A DNA stretch of 59,921 nucleotides from assembly GCF_027706725.1 (NCBI RefSeq), contig NZ_JAQFWQ010000038.1, forward strand, positions 1 through 59,921. The letters run 5' to 3'. The translations under genes and the position numbers were made by a program. Shown here piece by piece: positions 34,304 through 42,582 of the stretch. The notes under the pieces were generated by a model. The model was not told where the DNA came from. It saw nothing but the letters and a program-made list of their open reading frames with translations, and did not search any database. Position 1 is the stretch's first letter; every line of letters starts with the position of its first letter. The stretch is from Nocardiopsis endophytica. GTDB lineage: Bacteria; Actinomycetota; Actinomycetes; Streptosporangiales; Streptosporangiaceae.

Positions 34304-35260
34304 ATGAGTGCTCTGCTGGATCCGCTCGGACTGCCGCCGTCCGGCGGCGGACCGCCCTCCTCCCCCCGCGCCTTCCCCGGGGGCGGCGCCTGGCGGCTGG
34401 AGATCCCCAGCGTCGAGGGCCCCGACGCGCTCGCCGCGGTGATCGAGGCGGCCGACGGGCTCGGCGTCCCCGTGCACCGCGTCTCCCAGGGGTCGGGGGT
34501 GGGGATGCTCACCGACGCCGAGATCACCGACATGGTGCAGGCCGCCGGCGAGCGCGGGATCGAGCTGTGCCTGTTCGCCCGCCCCGGCGCGAACTGGGAC
34601 ACCGGCGCGGCCTCCGCGACCGCCGCCCGGGCCCTGGTCGCCCGGAGCCGCGGGCGCGGGCAGCTGGCCGCGGGCGTCGCCCAGGCCGAGCGGGCCGCGG
34701 CCCTGGGCGTGGGCAGCGTGCTGGTCGCCGACGAGGGGCTGCTGTGGGCCCTGCACCTGCTGCGCGATCGGGGCGACCTGCCCGCCTCCCTCCAGCTCAA
34801 GGTCTCCGTGATGGCCGGACCGGCCAACCCGGCCGCGCTGCGGGTGCACGAGCTCCTGGGCGCCGACACGGTGAACGTCCCCTCGGACCTGACGACCCAC
34901 CAGCTCGCCGAACTGCGCGCCGGGTCGCCGGTGCCCCTCGACGTCTACGTGGAGGCGCCCGACGACATCGGGGGCTTCGTGCGCCACCATGAGATCGCCG
35001 AGATCGCCCGCGTGGCCGCGCCCGTGTACATCAAGTTCGGGCTGCGCAACGCCCCGGACGTGTACCCGGCCGGGGAGCAGGTCGCCGCGACCGTCCTGGC
35101 GGCGTCCCGGGAGCGGGTCCGCCGCGCCCGCCTGGGCCTGGACGAGCTGGCACGCGCGGCGGACGTTCCCGGGATGGCTCCCCTGGGCGCACGAGACCAG
35201 CCCGCCCTCGACCGGTTCCCCGCCCCGCCGCCCCCCACGGGAGGCACCCCGGCCGCATGA
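34304..35260 (+). CDS. U32-peptidase-like TIM-barrel protein of unknown function
   Basis: I do not know a function for this 318-residue protein. It has alternating strands and helices of a TIM barrel (WRLEIPSVEG, VPVHRVSQGSGV, ELCLFARPG, SLQLKVSVMAGPANP, DTVNVPSDLTTHQL, PLDVYVEAPDDIGGF, VYIKFGLRNAPD). It resembles proteins annotated as U32 peptidases in sugar-acid clusters, but the Cys residues of true U32 enzymes are not evident. GGGAG lies five to six bases before the ATG. Shared operators with the dehydratase and permease suggest a role in the same pathway, for instance as an aldolase or epimerase (speculative). It ends in a Pro-rich tail. Confidence 0.6.
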   Translation: MSALLDPLGLPPSGGGPPSSPRAFPGGGAWRLEIPSVEGPDALAAVIEAADGLGVPVHRVSQGSGVGMLTDAEITDMVQAAGERGIELCLFARPGANWDTGAASATAARALVARSRGRGQLAAGVAQAERAAALGVGSVLVADEGLLWALHLLRDRGDLPASLQLKVSVMAGPANPAALRVHELLGADTVNVPSDLTTHQLAELRAGSPVPLDVYVEAPDDIGGFVRHHEIAEIARVAAPVYIKFGLRNAPDVYPAGEQVAATVLAASRERVRRARLGLDELARAADVPGMAPLGARDQPALDRFPAPPPPTGGTPAA

Positions 35261-35334
35261 TCCCTACGGCGGCGGGGGCGACCTCGCCGCCGCCGTGCCC
35301 GCCTCGCAGGGCGGACATGGCGGATACGAGGGGG

Positions 35335-36318
35335 TCAGGGGTCCTGCCCGGCGCCCCCGCTCCGGCCGTGAAGGGCGTCGGCCCGGTTCCAGCTTTGGAG
35401 CTTGTCGGGGTTGAGGACGGCCCAGATGCGCGTGATCCCGTCCTCACCGATGTCGAACGCCAGAACGGTCGCCGTGGCTCCGTCCCGTTGCACCGCGAGC
35501 CCCGGCTGACCGTTCACCACGCACTCGGCCACCGCCACACCGGTCGGCATCCGTTCGGCGAGGGCGAGGAAGTGGCGGGCGACCTGTTCGGCGCCCTCGA
35601 TCGGCCGGAGTGCCGCCTGTGCCAGACCGTTGCTGTCGGCGGCCGCCGTGACGCCGGGATCGAGAAGGCCGACCAGCGCATCGATGTCATGGGCCTCCCA
35701 CGCCGCCTTGAAGGCCCGGACCGTCTCGGCCCGCCGGTCCTCCGAGACCCGGGCGGCGTCGAAGGAGCGCGCCCGGCGGCGGGCCGACGAGGCGAGCTGG
35801 CGGCAGGCCGCGGGCGTCCGGCCGACGATCTCCGCCACCTCGGGGAACGGATAGCCGAAGACGTCGTGGAGGACCAGGGCCACGCGCTCGGCCGGCGTCA
35901 TCGCTTCGAGCGCGACCAGGAACGCCATGGTGACCGATTCGTCGAGGGTGATCCGGTCCGCCGGGTCACCGGCACCGCCCGGCGCCCGGCCCGCGCTCGA
36001 CCACTCCACGGACCCGGGCAGCGGCTCGGGGATCCATTCGCCGACGTACCGCTCCCGGCGGGCCCGCGCCGAGCCGAGCACGTCCAGGCAGACGCGGCTC
36101 GCGACCGTGGTCAGCCACGCGCCGGGGGAGCGGACGGCGTCCCGCTGGTCCGCGGACATGGCGTACCAGCGGGCGTAGGTCTCCTGCACCGCGTCCTCCG
36201 CCTCGGCGACGGAACCCAGAAGCCGGTAGGCGAGAGCGACCAGCTTGCGCCGCTCGCTCATCACCGCTTTCAGTCCCGGGTCCTCCGGGCCGGGGAACGG
36301 GCGGTCACTCGTGGCCAT
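35335..36318 (-). CDS. ECF41-type RNA polymerase sigma factor with SnoaL-like C-terminal domain
   Basis: The 327-residue protein has sigma region 2 (LVALAYRLLGSVAEAEDAVQ, then ARWY and SPGAWLTTVASRVCLDVL), region 4 (MTPAERVALVLHDVFGYPFPEVAEIVGRT) and a C-terminal SnoaL/NTF2-like domain. The terminal motif AVLNPDKL is a hallmark of the ECF41 group, whose C-terminal domain controls activity in place of an anti-sigma factor. ECF41 genes usually sit beside a carboxymuconolactone decarboxylase, oxidoreductase or epimerase gene. Here the upstream same-strand neighbour is a SnoaL-like protein instead. Confidence 0.9.
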   Translation of the reverse strand: MATSDRPFPGPEDPGLKAVMSERRKLVALAYRLLGSVAEAEDAVQETYARWYAMSADQRDAVRSPGAWLTTVASRVCLDVLGSARARRERYVGEWIPEPLPGSVEWSSAGRAPGGAGDPADRITLDESVTMAFLVALEAMTPAERVALVLHDVFGYPFPEVAEIVGRTPAACRQLASSARRRARSFDAARVSEDRRAETVRAFKAAWEAHDIDALVGLLDPGVTAAADSNGLAQAALRPIEGAEQVARHFLALAERMPTGVAVAECVVNGQPGLAVQRDGATATVLAFDIGEDGITRIWAVLNPDKLQSWNRADALHGRSGGAGQDP

Positions 36319-36384
36319 TGCGGATTCCCGACGTCCATGGGTCCGTCAAGCCGTCCTCCACGAAACGCACAACGGTCGGCGGGG

Positions 36385-36813
36385 TCACGGGACCCTCTCT
36401 CCCAACTGCTGCATCTGGGAGAAGATGTCGACGACCCCCCACGCTTCGGCGACCTTTCCCTCGGAGAAGCGGACGACGAAGATCTCGCCGTAGGTGACGG
36501 TCCTTCCCGTGGGCGCGAGGCCGCGGTATTCGCCCTGGTGGGTCCCCCTCACGGTGTTCCGGACGACGATCTTGTCGCCTTCGGCGATCGTGTCCTCGAC
36601 GGTGACCCGGATGTCGGGGAACGCCCGAAGCAGCATCGCCCAGGCGCCTTTCACGGCGTCGCGCGCCGTCGGGCCCACCGGCCCCGTGGCGTGGAACACG
36701 GCATCGGGGTGGAACACCTCGTCGACGGTGCGCGAGATCCGCTCCAGATCACGGCTGTCGGTCGCCTCATGGAGCCGTTCATAGACGGCCCTGTTGATCT
36801 CCTGGGGTGTCAT
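36385..36813 (-). CDS. SnoaL-like ester cyclase family protein
   Basis: The 142-residue protein has the NTF2-like SnoaL fold: an N-terminal helix (INRAVYERLHEATDSRDLERI), VFHPDAVFHATGPVGPTARDAV, FPDIRVTVEDTIAEGDKIVVRNTVRGTH and GRTVTYGEIFVVRFSEGKVAEAWGVVD. Such proteins include polyketide cyclases, but most are uncharacterised and no polyketide genes are near. It lies 66 bases upstream of the ECF41 sigma gene on the same strand and may be its co-transcribed target or effector partner (inference). Confidence 0.78.
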   Translation of the reverse strand: MTPQEINRAVYERLHEATDSRDLERISRTVDEVFHPDAVFHATGPVGPTARDAVKGAWAMLLRAFPDIRVTVEDTIAEGDKIVVRNTVRGTHQGEYRGLAPTGRTVTYGEIFVVRFSEGKVAEAWGVVDIFSQMQQLGERVP

Positions 36814-36958
36814 AACGAGAATTCCTCCTTGGGTGCAGTGGTCGATGCCCTCAGAAGGCGAACCCGAGCGGTTCGGTAACCCCGGTTCGCGCTCCCACCC
36901 CTACTGACGACGCGGCCGTGCGGAATGTGAGGCCGCCCCCGGAAAGGAAGGCCCCACC

Positions 36959-37390
36959 ATGGGCCCGGTCGTTCTGACAGTGTTCGTCTCCGAGGACAGC
37001 GCCCCCACGTTCGGCGCCATCGGCCTGTTCTGGATCGTCGTGGCGGCGCTGATGCTCTGGCGCCGGCGCCGATACCGGTTCAAAGGCGTCACCGTGCCCG
37101 GCCGGGTCGTGGCGCTGCGGGGTGAGTCCGGGGAGGGCGACAATCCGGTCTACTACCCGGTCGTCGACTACCGCACCGCCGATGGCCGCCCGATGCGGAG
37201 GCAGGGGTCCATGGGGGCCTACCCGGCCCGCTTCACCGTCGGCCAGGAGGTCCAGGTGACCTACCTGTCGAAGAACCCCGAGCGGATCCAGATCCGAGGC
37301 GAGGGGTCGGTGCTCCTCGGCGGGATCTTCGGCGTCATCGGTGTGGCCTGCCTGTGCGCCGCCGTCGCGATCGCGGCCACCGCTCCCTGA
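36959..37390 (+). CDS. DUF3592-like membrane protein
   Basis: The 143-residue protein has an N-terminal membrane segment (IGLFWIVVAALMLW), a soluble strand-rich part (VPGRVVALRG, YYPVVDYRTADG, VGQEVQVTYLSKNPERIQI) and a second membrane segment at the C-terminus. This is the layout of DUF3592 proteins of unknown function. GGAAGG precedes the ATG. It is a single gene in a divergent arrangement with the SnoaL-like gene, separated by 145 bases. Confidence 0.72.
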   Translation: MGPVVLTVFVSEDSAPTFGAIGLFWIVVAALMLWRRRRYRFKGVTVPGRVVALRGESGEGDNPVYYPVVDYRTADGRPMRRQGSMGAYPARFTVGQEVQVTYLSKNPERIQIRGEGSVLLGGIFGVIGVACLCAAVAIAATAP

Positions 37391-37457
37391 ACCCCCGGCC
37401 CGCCGCCGCGCCCGGGGCGCGGGCAGGGGCGCGGTACGAGGGTTCCTCCGGTGGGGG

Positions 37458-38216
37458 TCAGCGCTGACGGGCGGGGCGGACGACGATCTCGTTGACGTCG
37501 ACCTCCGGGGGCTGGGCGAGTGCGTACGCGACCGCCGACGCGATGGCGTCCGGGGCGATGGCGTGGGCCCGGTAGGCGCGCATGGCCGCGGCGGCCCCCG
37601 GATCGGTGATGGTGTCGGCGAGCTCGGATTCGACCACGCCGGGGGAGACGGTCGTGACCCGGATCGAGGGGTCGGCCTCCAGGCGCAGTCCCTCGGTGAT
37701 CGCCCAGGCCGCGTGCTTGGTGGCGCAGTACACGGCCGCCGTGGGCACGACCTCATGGGCGCCCACGCTGGCGATGGTCACGAAGTGGCCCGCGCCCCGC
37801 TCGGTGAAGACCGGCAGCGCGGCGGCGATGCCGTGCAGCAGGCCGCGGACGTTGACGTCGATCATCCGGTCCCACTCGTCGGTGAGCAGGGCGTCCAGGC
37901 GGGAGAGCGGCATGACGCCGGCGTTGGCGACGAGGGCGTCGACGCGGCCGTGGCGTGCGAGGGCGGCGGCGACGAAGCGCGCGACGTCGGCGCGGTCCGT
38001 CACGTCCAAGGGGACAGGGTGCACGCTGCCGGGCGATTCCGCCGCACGGTCGGCGAGCGCGCGCAGCCGGTCGGTGCGGCGGGCGCCGGCGACGACGTGG
38101 TGGCCGTCGGCGGCGAGGCGTTCGGCGACGGCCTCGCCGATGCCGCTGCTGGCGCCGGTGACGAGGACGACCTTGCGGTCGGCGGGCGAGCCGCCTTCGG
38201 TGTGTGGTGTGGTCAT
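37458..38216 (-). CDS. SDR-family oxidoreductase, divergent from MltR-type regulator
   Basis: The 252-residue protein is a classical short-chain dehydrogenase: TGASSGIG cofactor motif, an Arg-containing GARRTDR region suggesting NADP preference, LVANAGV, a catalytic Ser in IASVG and YCATK for the Tyr-x-x-x-Lys pair. The PG motif is VSPGVVESE. It faces a MmyB/MltR-type XRE regulator, a pairing common in actinomycetes in which the regulator controls the SDR. Their shared promoter contains the 23-bp palindrome at 38264-38286. Substrate unknown. Confidence 0.9.
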   Translation of the reverse strand: MTTPHTEGGSPADRKVVLVTGASSGIGEAVAERLAADGHHVVAGARRTDRLRALADRAAESPGSVHPVPLDVTDRADVARFVAAALARHGRVDALVANAGVMPLSRLDALLTDEWDRMIDVNVRGLLHGIAAALPVFTERGAGHFVTIASVGAHEVVPTAAVYCATKHAAWAITEGLRLEADPSIRVTTVSPGVVESELADTITDPGAAAAMRAYRAHAIAPDAIASAVAYALAQPPEVDVNEIVVRPARQR

Positions 38217-38246
38217 GCCCTGAGGCTGCCCGGCGCGCGGGCCGGG

Positions 38247-38311
38247 CGGGAGAGACGGGATCCTCCTGGGTGCAGCGCACCCAGGAAGACGGCCGGACCC
38301 CGACCTACGAT
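38247..38311. promoter_or_regulatory. SDR/MltR promoter-operator, copy 1
   Basis: The element contains TCCTGGGTGC-AGC-GCACCCAGGA (38264-38286, perfect 10-bp arms), the probable binding site of the MltR-type regulator. A -10 element TACGAT (38306-38311) lies seven bases before the regulator ATG, implying a leaderless or nearly leaderless mRNA. The same 65 bases, with three mismatches, recur at 46478-46542. Confidence 0.7.
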
Positions 38312-38318
38312 TGGGCCC

Positions 38319-39161
38319 ATGGCAGCACGCACCGAGCTCGGCGCCTACCTATCCGCCCGCCGCGCCCAGGTCACCCCGGCCGAGGCGAACCTCCCGACCA
38401 CCGGCCACCGCCGTGTGCCCGGGCTGCGCCGCGAAGAGGTGGCCCTCCTCGCGGGCGTCAGCGCGGACTACTACGTCCGCCTGGAGCAGGGCCGTGAGCG
38501 CAGCCCCTCGGCCCAGGTGCTCGACGCGCTGGCGGCCGCGCTGCGGCTGGGGGAGGACGGACGGCTGCACCTGTTCCGCCTCGCGGGTGTGGGGCCGCGC
38601 GCCGCGGCGGCCGCCGTCACCGACCGGGTGGAGCCCAGCCTGCTGGCCCTGATGGACGCCTGGCCGCACAATCCGGCCATCGTCTACAACCGCGCGTACG
38701 ACGTCCTGGCCTCCAACGCCATCGCCGACGCCCTCTTCCACGACTGGACGCACTCGCACAACCTGATGCACGTGGTCTTCACCGACCCGGCCGCCCGCGC
38801 CTTCTACCGCGACTGGCACGAGGTCGCCCGCAATTCGGTCGCCGGCTTCCGCTTCGGCCACGGCACGGCCCCGGACGATCCGCGGGTGCGGCAGGTGCTG
38901 GGCGAACTCCTGGAGGCGAGCCCCGAATTCGCCGAGCTGTGGTCACGCCACGACGCCCGGGGCAAGGCCCTGGAGAGCAAACGCTTCACCCACCGCGACG
39001 TCGGCCCGCTGACGCTGACCATGCAGACCTTCGACGTCCGCTCCGCCCCGGGCCAGGAACTGGTCGTCTACCACGCCGAGCCCGCCTCCCCCAGCAGCAG
39101 CGCCCTCGCCCTCCTCGGCTCCCTGGCCGCCGGTACGGCCGCCCACGGACCCGGCACCTGA
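38319..39161 (+). CDS. XRE-family regulator with MmyB/MltR ligand-binding domain
   Basis: The 280-residue protein begins with a helix-turn-helix of the XRE type (LGAYLSARRAQVTP; VPGLRREEVALLAGVSADYYVRLEQGR). A MmyB/MltR ligand-binding domain follows, with landmarks YDVLASNAIADALF, FTDPAARAFYRDWHEVARNSVAGFR and TLTMQTFDV. These regulators are typically divergent from an SDR gene, as here, and are thought to bind fatty-acid-like ligands. The first residues MAARTELGAYL fit the family. The probable transcript starts at or near this ATG. Confidence 0.9.
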   Translation: MAARTELGAYLSARRAQVTPAEANLPTTGHRRVPGLRREEVALLAGVSADYYVRLEQGRERSPSAQVLDALAAALRLGEDGRLHLFRLAGVGPRAAAAAVTDRVEPSLLALMDAWPHNPAIVYNRAYDVLASNAIADALFHDWTHSHNLMHVVFTDPAARAFYRDWHEVARNSVAGFRFGHGTAPDDPRVRQVLGELLEASPEFAELWSRHDARGKALESKRFTHRDVGPLTLTMQTFDVRSAPGQELVVYHAEPASPSSSALALLGSLAAGTAAHGPGT

Positions 39162-39216
39162 GGGGCGGCCGGACCGGCCGAGCGCACGGGCGGCGGTGAC
39201 GTGGACGCCCCGCGCC

Positions 39217-39807
39217 TCAAAGCGTGTCGTTCGACCCGTAGGTGAGGATGACCTGGTCGTCGGACAGGTCGTCGTAGAGCTCATCGGTGAGGTCGTCGTG
39301 CTCCTCGTCGGACAGGTCGTGGCCGAACGCCGTGGCCGTCCCCTCCGCATGGTCGACGACCAGGGACGCGCCCTCGGGGAGGAGCGGTGGTTCGAGTCCG
39401 GGGAGGGCCATGCGCTCCCAATCGATCGTCACCTCGATCTCGCCGGGGCACTCGTTGAGGGCCTCCGGGAGTACCGCTCCCCACAGGTCGAGCGGCGCGG
39501 TGCCCTCATGGCGGCCGCCGGGCTCGGGTTCGCCGCCGACCGGCCGCCCCTTGTCGTCGAAGGAGATCCAGGCGAAGCCCGGAACCTTCACCCGGGTGAA
39601 CGGGTAGACGGCCGCCTCGTGCTCGACCTCGCCGCCGCGGTAGACGCGGACCGCGCAGGTGTCGCCCGGGTTCGCCACCCACCACCCCTCCCGGATGTAT
39701 CGGGCCGCCGCTGTCTTGACCTGGTCCAGGCCGGTGCCGACCTCGTACCGCTCCCAGCCCCCACCGCCCTGGTGGAACGAACCTTCGAACAGATAGAAGC
39801 CGTACAT
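39217..39807 (-). CDS. Hypothetical acidic protein
   Basis: I do not recognise this 196-residue protein. It begins MYGFYLFEGSFHQGGGGWERY, has Trp-rich strands (REGWWVANPG, VPGFAWISFDD) and ends in a strongly acidic stretch (DLSDEEHDDLTDELYDDLSD) before VILTYGSNDTL. Strand-rich composition and an acidic tail recall small immunity-like proteins, without evidence for that role. The start at 39807 is the only ATG that avoids a low-complexity shadow extension upstream. Confidence 0.6.
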   Translation of the reverse strand: MYGFYLFEGSFHQGGGGWERYEVGTGLDQVKTAAARYIREGWWVANPGDTCAVRVYRGGEVEHEAAVYPFTRVKVPGFAWISFDDKGRPVGGEPEPGGRHEGTAPLDLWGAVLPEALNECPGEIEVTIDWERMALPGLEPPLLPEGASLVVDHAEGTATAFGHDLSDEEHDDLTDELYDDLSDDQVILTYGSNDTL

Positions 39808-40005
39808 CGGGCCTCCCGTGTCGCCGCCGTGCCTGCCGTGCGATGGAGCGTAACCGCCGTCACCGACAGGGCGGACGGGACGGCCGTGGCACCGCACGAC
39901 GCGCGTACACCCCGGAGGCCGGGAGCCCCTGCGGGCGTGGCGGAGGGCGTCCGTGCCTCCGAGCAGGCCCGACGGCCCGGGAATGACCTCGGCCACTCCA
40001 AGGGG

Positions 40006-40046
40006 TTGACGCCGGTCACACAGGACGCCACAGTGGACTAGCCAAT
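40006..40046. promoter_or_regulatory. Operator/promoter of the MatC carrier gene
   Basis: TGGACTAGCCAAT (40034-40046) is the exact reverse complement of 42541-42553, upstream of the carboxyltransferase gene. TTGACG (40006-40011) could be the -35. CAGTGG and CCACTG flank the site as a wider dyad. The FadR-type regulator encoded between the two sites is the likely binder. The rest of the 319-base gap 39808-40126 shows nothing else. Confidence 0.6.
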
Positions 40047-40126
40047 GTGCCACTGGGTCACTTCTTCGACGTCTCCCCTCCGAGCCGCCGGCCCGGGCAC
40101 GCACCCCCCTGTGCCGAGGAGGCGAT

Positions 40127-41512
40127 GTGTCGGTCGAACTCATCACGGTCTTGGCGATGGCGGCGGTCTTCGCCGTCGCCATGGCCGTCCCGGTCAACAT
40201 GGGGGCCGTGGCCTTCGCCGCGGCCTTCCTGGTGGGCACCCTCGCCGTGGGGATGACCGCCGACGAGATCCTCGCGGGCTTCCCCGGCTCGCTCTTCCTC
40301 ATCCTGGTCGGCGTCACCTACCTCTTCGCCATCGCCCAGACCAACGGCACCGTCGACCTGCTGATCCGCTGGGCGGTGGCGGCCGTGCGCGGCAGGGCCG
40401 CACTGCTGCCGTGGGTGATGTTCGCGACCGCCTCGGCGCTCACCGCCATCGGGGCGCTAAGCCCCGCCGCCGTCGCCATCGTCGCGCCCATCGCCATGGG
40501 CTTCGCCGCGCGGTACCGCATCGACGCCCTGCTGATGGGCGCCATGGTGGTGCACGGCGCCCAGGCTGGGAGCTTCTCGCCGGTCAGCGTCTACGGCGGG
40601 ATCGTCGCCGGCATCCTCGACGACCTGCCCATCTCCATGGACCCGATGGCGGTCTTCGCCCTCACCTACGCCTTCAACCTGGCCTTCGCCGTCGTGCTGT
40701 ACCTGGTCCTGGGCCGCAGGACGGGCGGCGCCGGGGTGCCCGCGCAGCGCGCGTCGGCCGAGCGGGTCCGGCAGGCGGAGCACGCCGCGGTCGGGGCGGG
40801 CGCCGCGCCGGGGGCCGGCGGCCCCGCGTCCGATGACGGTGTCGGCGGCCCCGGGGCCGCGGACCGGCCGGCCGACGGCACGCCCGCGTCCGACACCGGG
40901 CAGGGCCCCGCCCGCATCGGGCTTCCGCAGGTCCTGACCCTGCTGGGGCTGGCCGTCATGGTCGTGCTGACCGTCGGCTTCCAGCTCCACCTGGGGGCGG
41001 TGGCGATGGGGGTGGCCGTCGTCCTGGCCCTGGCCTTCCCCCGGCAGCAGAAGGAGGCCGTGGACAAGATCAGCTGGCCCATCGTGCTGCTCCTGTGCGG
41101 GGTGCTGACCTACGTCTCGGTGCTGGAGGAGGCCGGCACCATCGAGTGGGTGGGCGATGCGGTCGTCGGCCTCGACGCGGCCCTGCTCAGCGCCCTGGTG
41201 CTGTGCGTGATCGCGGCCGCCGTCACCGCGGTGGCCTCCTCCACGGCGATGCTCGGCATGCTCATCCCGCTGGCCGCGCCCTTCCTCATGCAGGGGGACG
41301 TGTCCACCACTGCGATGATCGCCGCGCTCGCGATCTCGGTGACCATGACCGACATCAGCCCGTTCTCCACCAACGGCGCACTCGTGCTGGCCAACTCGCG
41401 CACCGGCGACGCCCAGCGCTTCTCCCGCCGGATGCTCGCCTACACCGGCCTGATGTGCGTCGCCGCCCCCCTGGTGTCGTGGGCGGCGATCGTCGTGCCC
41501 GGCATGTTCTGA
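40127..41512 (+). CDS. matC: MatC-type dicarboxylate (malonate) carrier, SLC13/ArsB superfamily
   Basis: The 461-residue membrane protein has about 10-12 segments split by a Gly/Ala-rich cytoplasmic loop (about 200-260). Features of the MatC carrier family are visible: an N-terminal half with VGVTYLFAIAQTNGTVDLL and HGAQAGSFSPVSVYGGI, and the C-terminal VASSTAMLGMLIPLAAPF and TDISPFSTNGALVLAN. MatC carries malonate in Rhizobium. The GTG start has GAGGAGG four bases upstream. Convergent regulator and downstream CoA-transferase and carboxyltransferase genes support a dicarboxylate such as malonate as substrate. Confidence 0.82.
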   Translation: MSVELITVLAMAAVFAVAMAVPVNMGAVAFAAAFLVGTLAVGMTADEILAGFPGSLFLILVGVTYLFAIAQTNGTVDLLIRWAVAAVRGRAALLPWVMFATASALTAIGALSPAAVAIVAPIAMGFAARYRIDALLMGAMVVHGAQAGSFSPVSVYGGIVAGILDDLPISMDPMAVFALTYAFNLAFAVVLYLVLGRRTGGAGVPAQRASAERVRQAEHAAVGAGAAPGAGGPASDDGVGGPGAADRPADGTPASDTGQGPARIGLPQVLTLLGLAVMVVLTVGFQLHLGAVAMGVAVVLALAFPRQQKEAVDKISWPIVLLLCGVLTYVSVLEEAGTIEWVGDAVVGLDAALLSALVLCVIAAAVTAVASSTAMLGMLIPLAAPFLMQGDVSTTAMIAALAISVTMTDISPFSTNGALVLANSRTGDAQRFSRRMLAYTGLMCVAAPLVSWAAIVVPGMF

Positions 41513-41552
41513 GCGGCCCCCGTCCGGGGCGGGGCCGCGGTCCCGCCCCGGT

Positions 41553-42254
41553 TCAGTCGGCGACCGGCGGCACGTCCGAGACCAGGAGCAGGTGCGCGTA
41601 CATGGCGTCCGCCGCCGCCCGCGAGTCGCCGCTGCGGATGGCCTCGGCGATGCGCTCGTGGCCGGCCAGGGACCGGTCGGGGCGGTCCGGCTGGGACAGC
41701 GACTCCACCCGCGTCTGCATGATCATCGGCGACAGCTCGGCCATCATCCGGGCCAGCAGGCCGTTGCGCGCGGCGCGGGTCACGGCCTCGTGGAAGAGCT
41801 GGTCGCCGGAGACGCCGCGCTCGCCCGAGGCGATCTCCGCGCGCATCACCCCGATGGCCGCGTCGATGCGGGCGATGTCCTCCTGGTCGCGCCGGGCCGC
41901 GGCCAGCTCGGCGAGCTTGACCTCCAGCGCCTGGCGCGCCTCGATGATCTCCGCGCGCCGGTTGTCGCGGTCCCGCAGCACCTGCAGGACCTGCTCCTCG
42001 GTGGGCACGTGCCGGATGATCGCGCCGTCCCCGTGGCGCACGTCGAGGACCCCCTGCACCTCCAGGGCGACCAGCGCCTGCCCCAGGGAGACGCGGCTCA
42101 CCCCCAGGTCGGCGGCGAACTCGCGCTCGGAGGGCAGCCGGTCGCCGGGGGCCAGGCCGGCCTCCCGGATGTACTCGATCAGCCGCTCCACCAGCTGCTC
42201 GTAGAGCCGCGGGCGGGCGAGGCGACGGGGGCGGGGCGGCTGCTTGTCGCTCAT
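41553..42254 (-). CDS. GntR-family regulator, FadR/FCD subgroup (MatR-like)
   Basis: The 233-residue protein has a winged helix (LYEQLVERLIEYIREAGLAPGDRLPSEREFAADLGVSRVSLGQAL) and an FCD effector domain with GDQLFHEAVTRAARN and a second His in the HERIAEAIRSGD region. Malonate operons of Rhizobium are controlled by a FadR-type regulator, MatR, and this gene sits between the carrier and the CoA enzymes. Identical 13-bp motifs before both transcription units are candidate operators. The start at 42254 has AAGGGA five bases upstream; longer starts run through low-complexity sequence. Confidence 0.86.
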   Translation of the reverse strand: MSDKQPPRPRRLARPRLYEQLVERLIEYIREAGLAPGDRLPSEREFAADLGVSRVSLGQALVALEVQGVLDVRHGDGAIIRHVPTEEQVLQVLRDRDNRRAEIIEARQALEVKLAELAAARRDQEDIARIDAAIGVMRAEIASGERGVSGDQLFHEAVTRAARNGLLARMMAELSPMIMQTRVESLSQPDRPDRSLAGHERIAEAIRSGDSRAAADAMYAHLLLVSDVPPVAD

Positions 42255-42406
42255 GGGTCCCTTCGCGTGGGCCGGTTCGGCGGCGGGTCGTGCGGGTGCT
42301 CGGCGGGGTCCTCTTCGGATCATAGCTGGCGCAGTGGCCCGTCCACTGGGCCGCATGAGGCCACGGTCGCCTCTTTTAGGAGCCCGCGCGGACAGACGGG
42401 TGCGCT

Positions 42407-42476
42407 CGTCGTTGATCTCGGGAGGAACGACGCTTCCGGGCCGCGTTTAGGGGCGCTTTTCCCGAGATCAACGACG
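42407..42476. repeat. Hairpin repeat, family A copy 3
   Basis: Perfect 16-bp arms, 42407-42422 (CGTCGTTGATCTCGGG) and 42461-42476. It sits in the 328-base gap upstream of the carboxyltransferase gene, before its promoter. The interior (GACGCTTCC ... TTTAGGGGCG) resembles the interior of copy 2 and of the 120-182 repeat. Confidence 0.75.
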
Positions 42477-42518
42477 CCTGTCGGCGCGGGCTCGCGGCCC
42501 CGGTCTCCGGGTGCGCTA

Positions 42519-42563
42519 TTGACGAATCGCTCTGTGGGCTATTGGCTAGTCCAGTAAGCCAAT
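42519..42563. promoter_or_regulatory. Operator/promoter of the carboxyltransferase-CoA-transferase operon
   Basis: ATTGGCTAGTCCA (42541-42553) repeats the MatC site in inverted orientation. ATTGGCT (42541-42547) also pairs with AGCCAAT (42557-42563). TTGACG (42519-42524), the same hexamer as at the MatC promoter, may be the -35, so bound regulator would cover the -10 region. Confidence 0.6.
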
Positions 42564-42582
42564 GATCCACCGAGGAGGCGCA

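Noticed and set aside
35335-36318. ECF sigma factor plus separate SnoaL protein as a frameshifted pair
   Set aside because: A single intact frame covers both regions and ends with the ECF41 NPDKL motif; this fusion is normal for the group.
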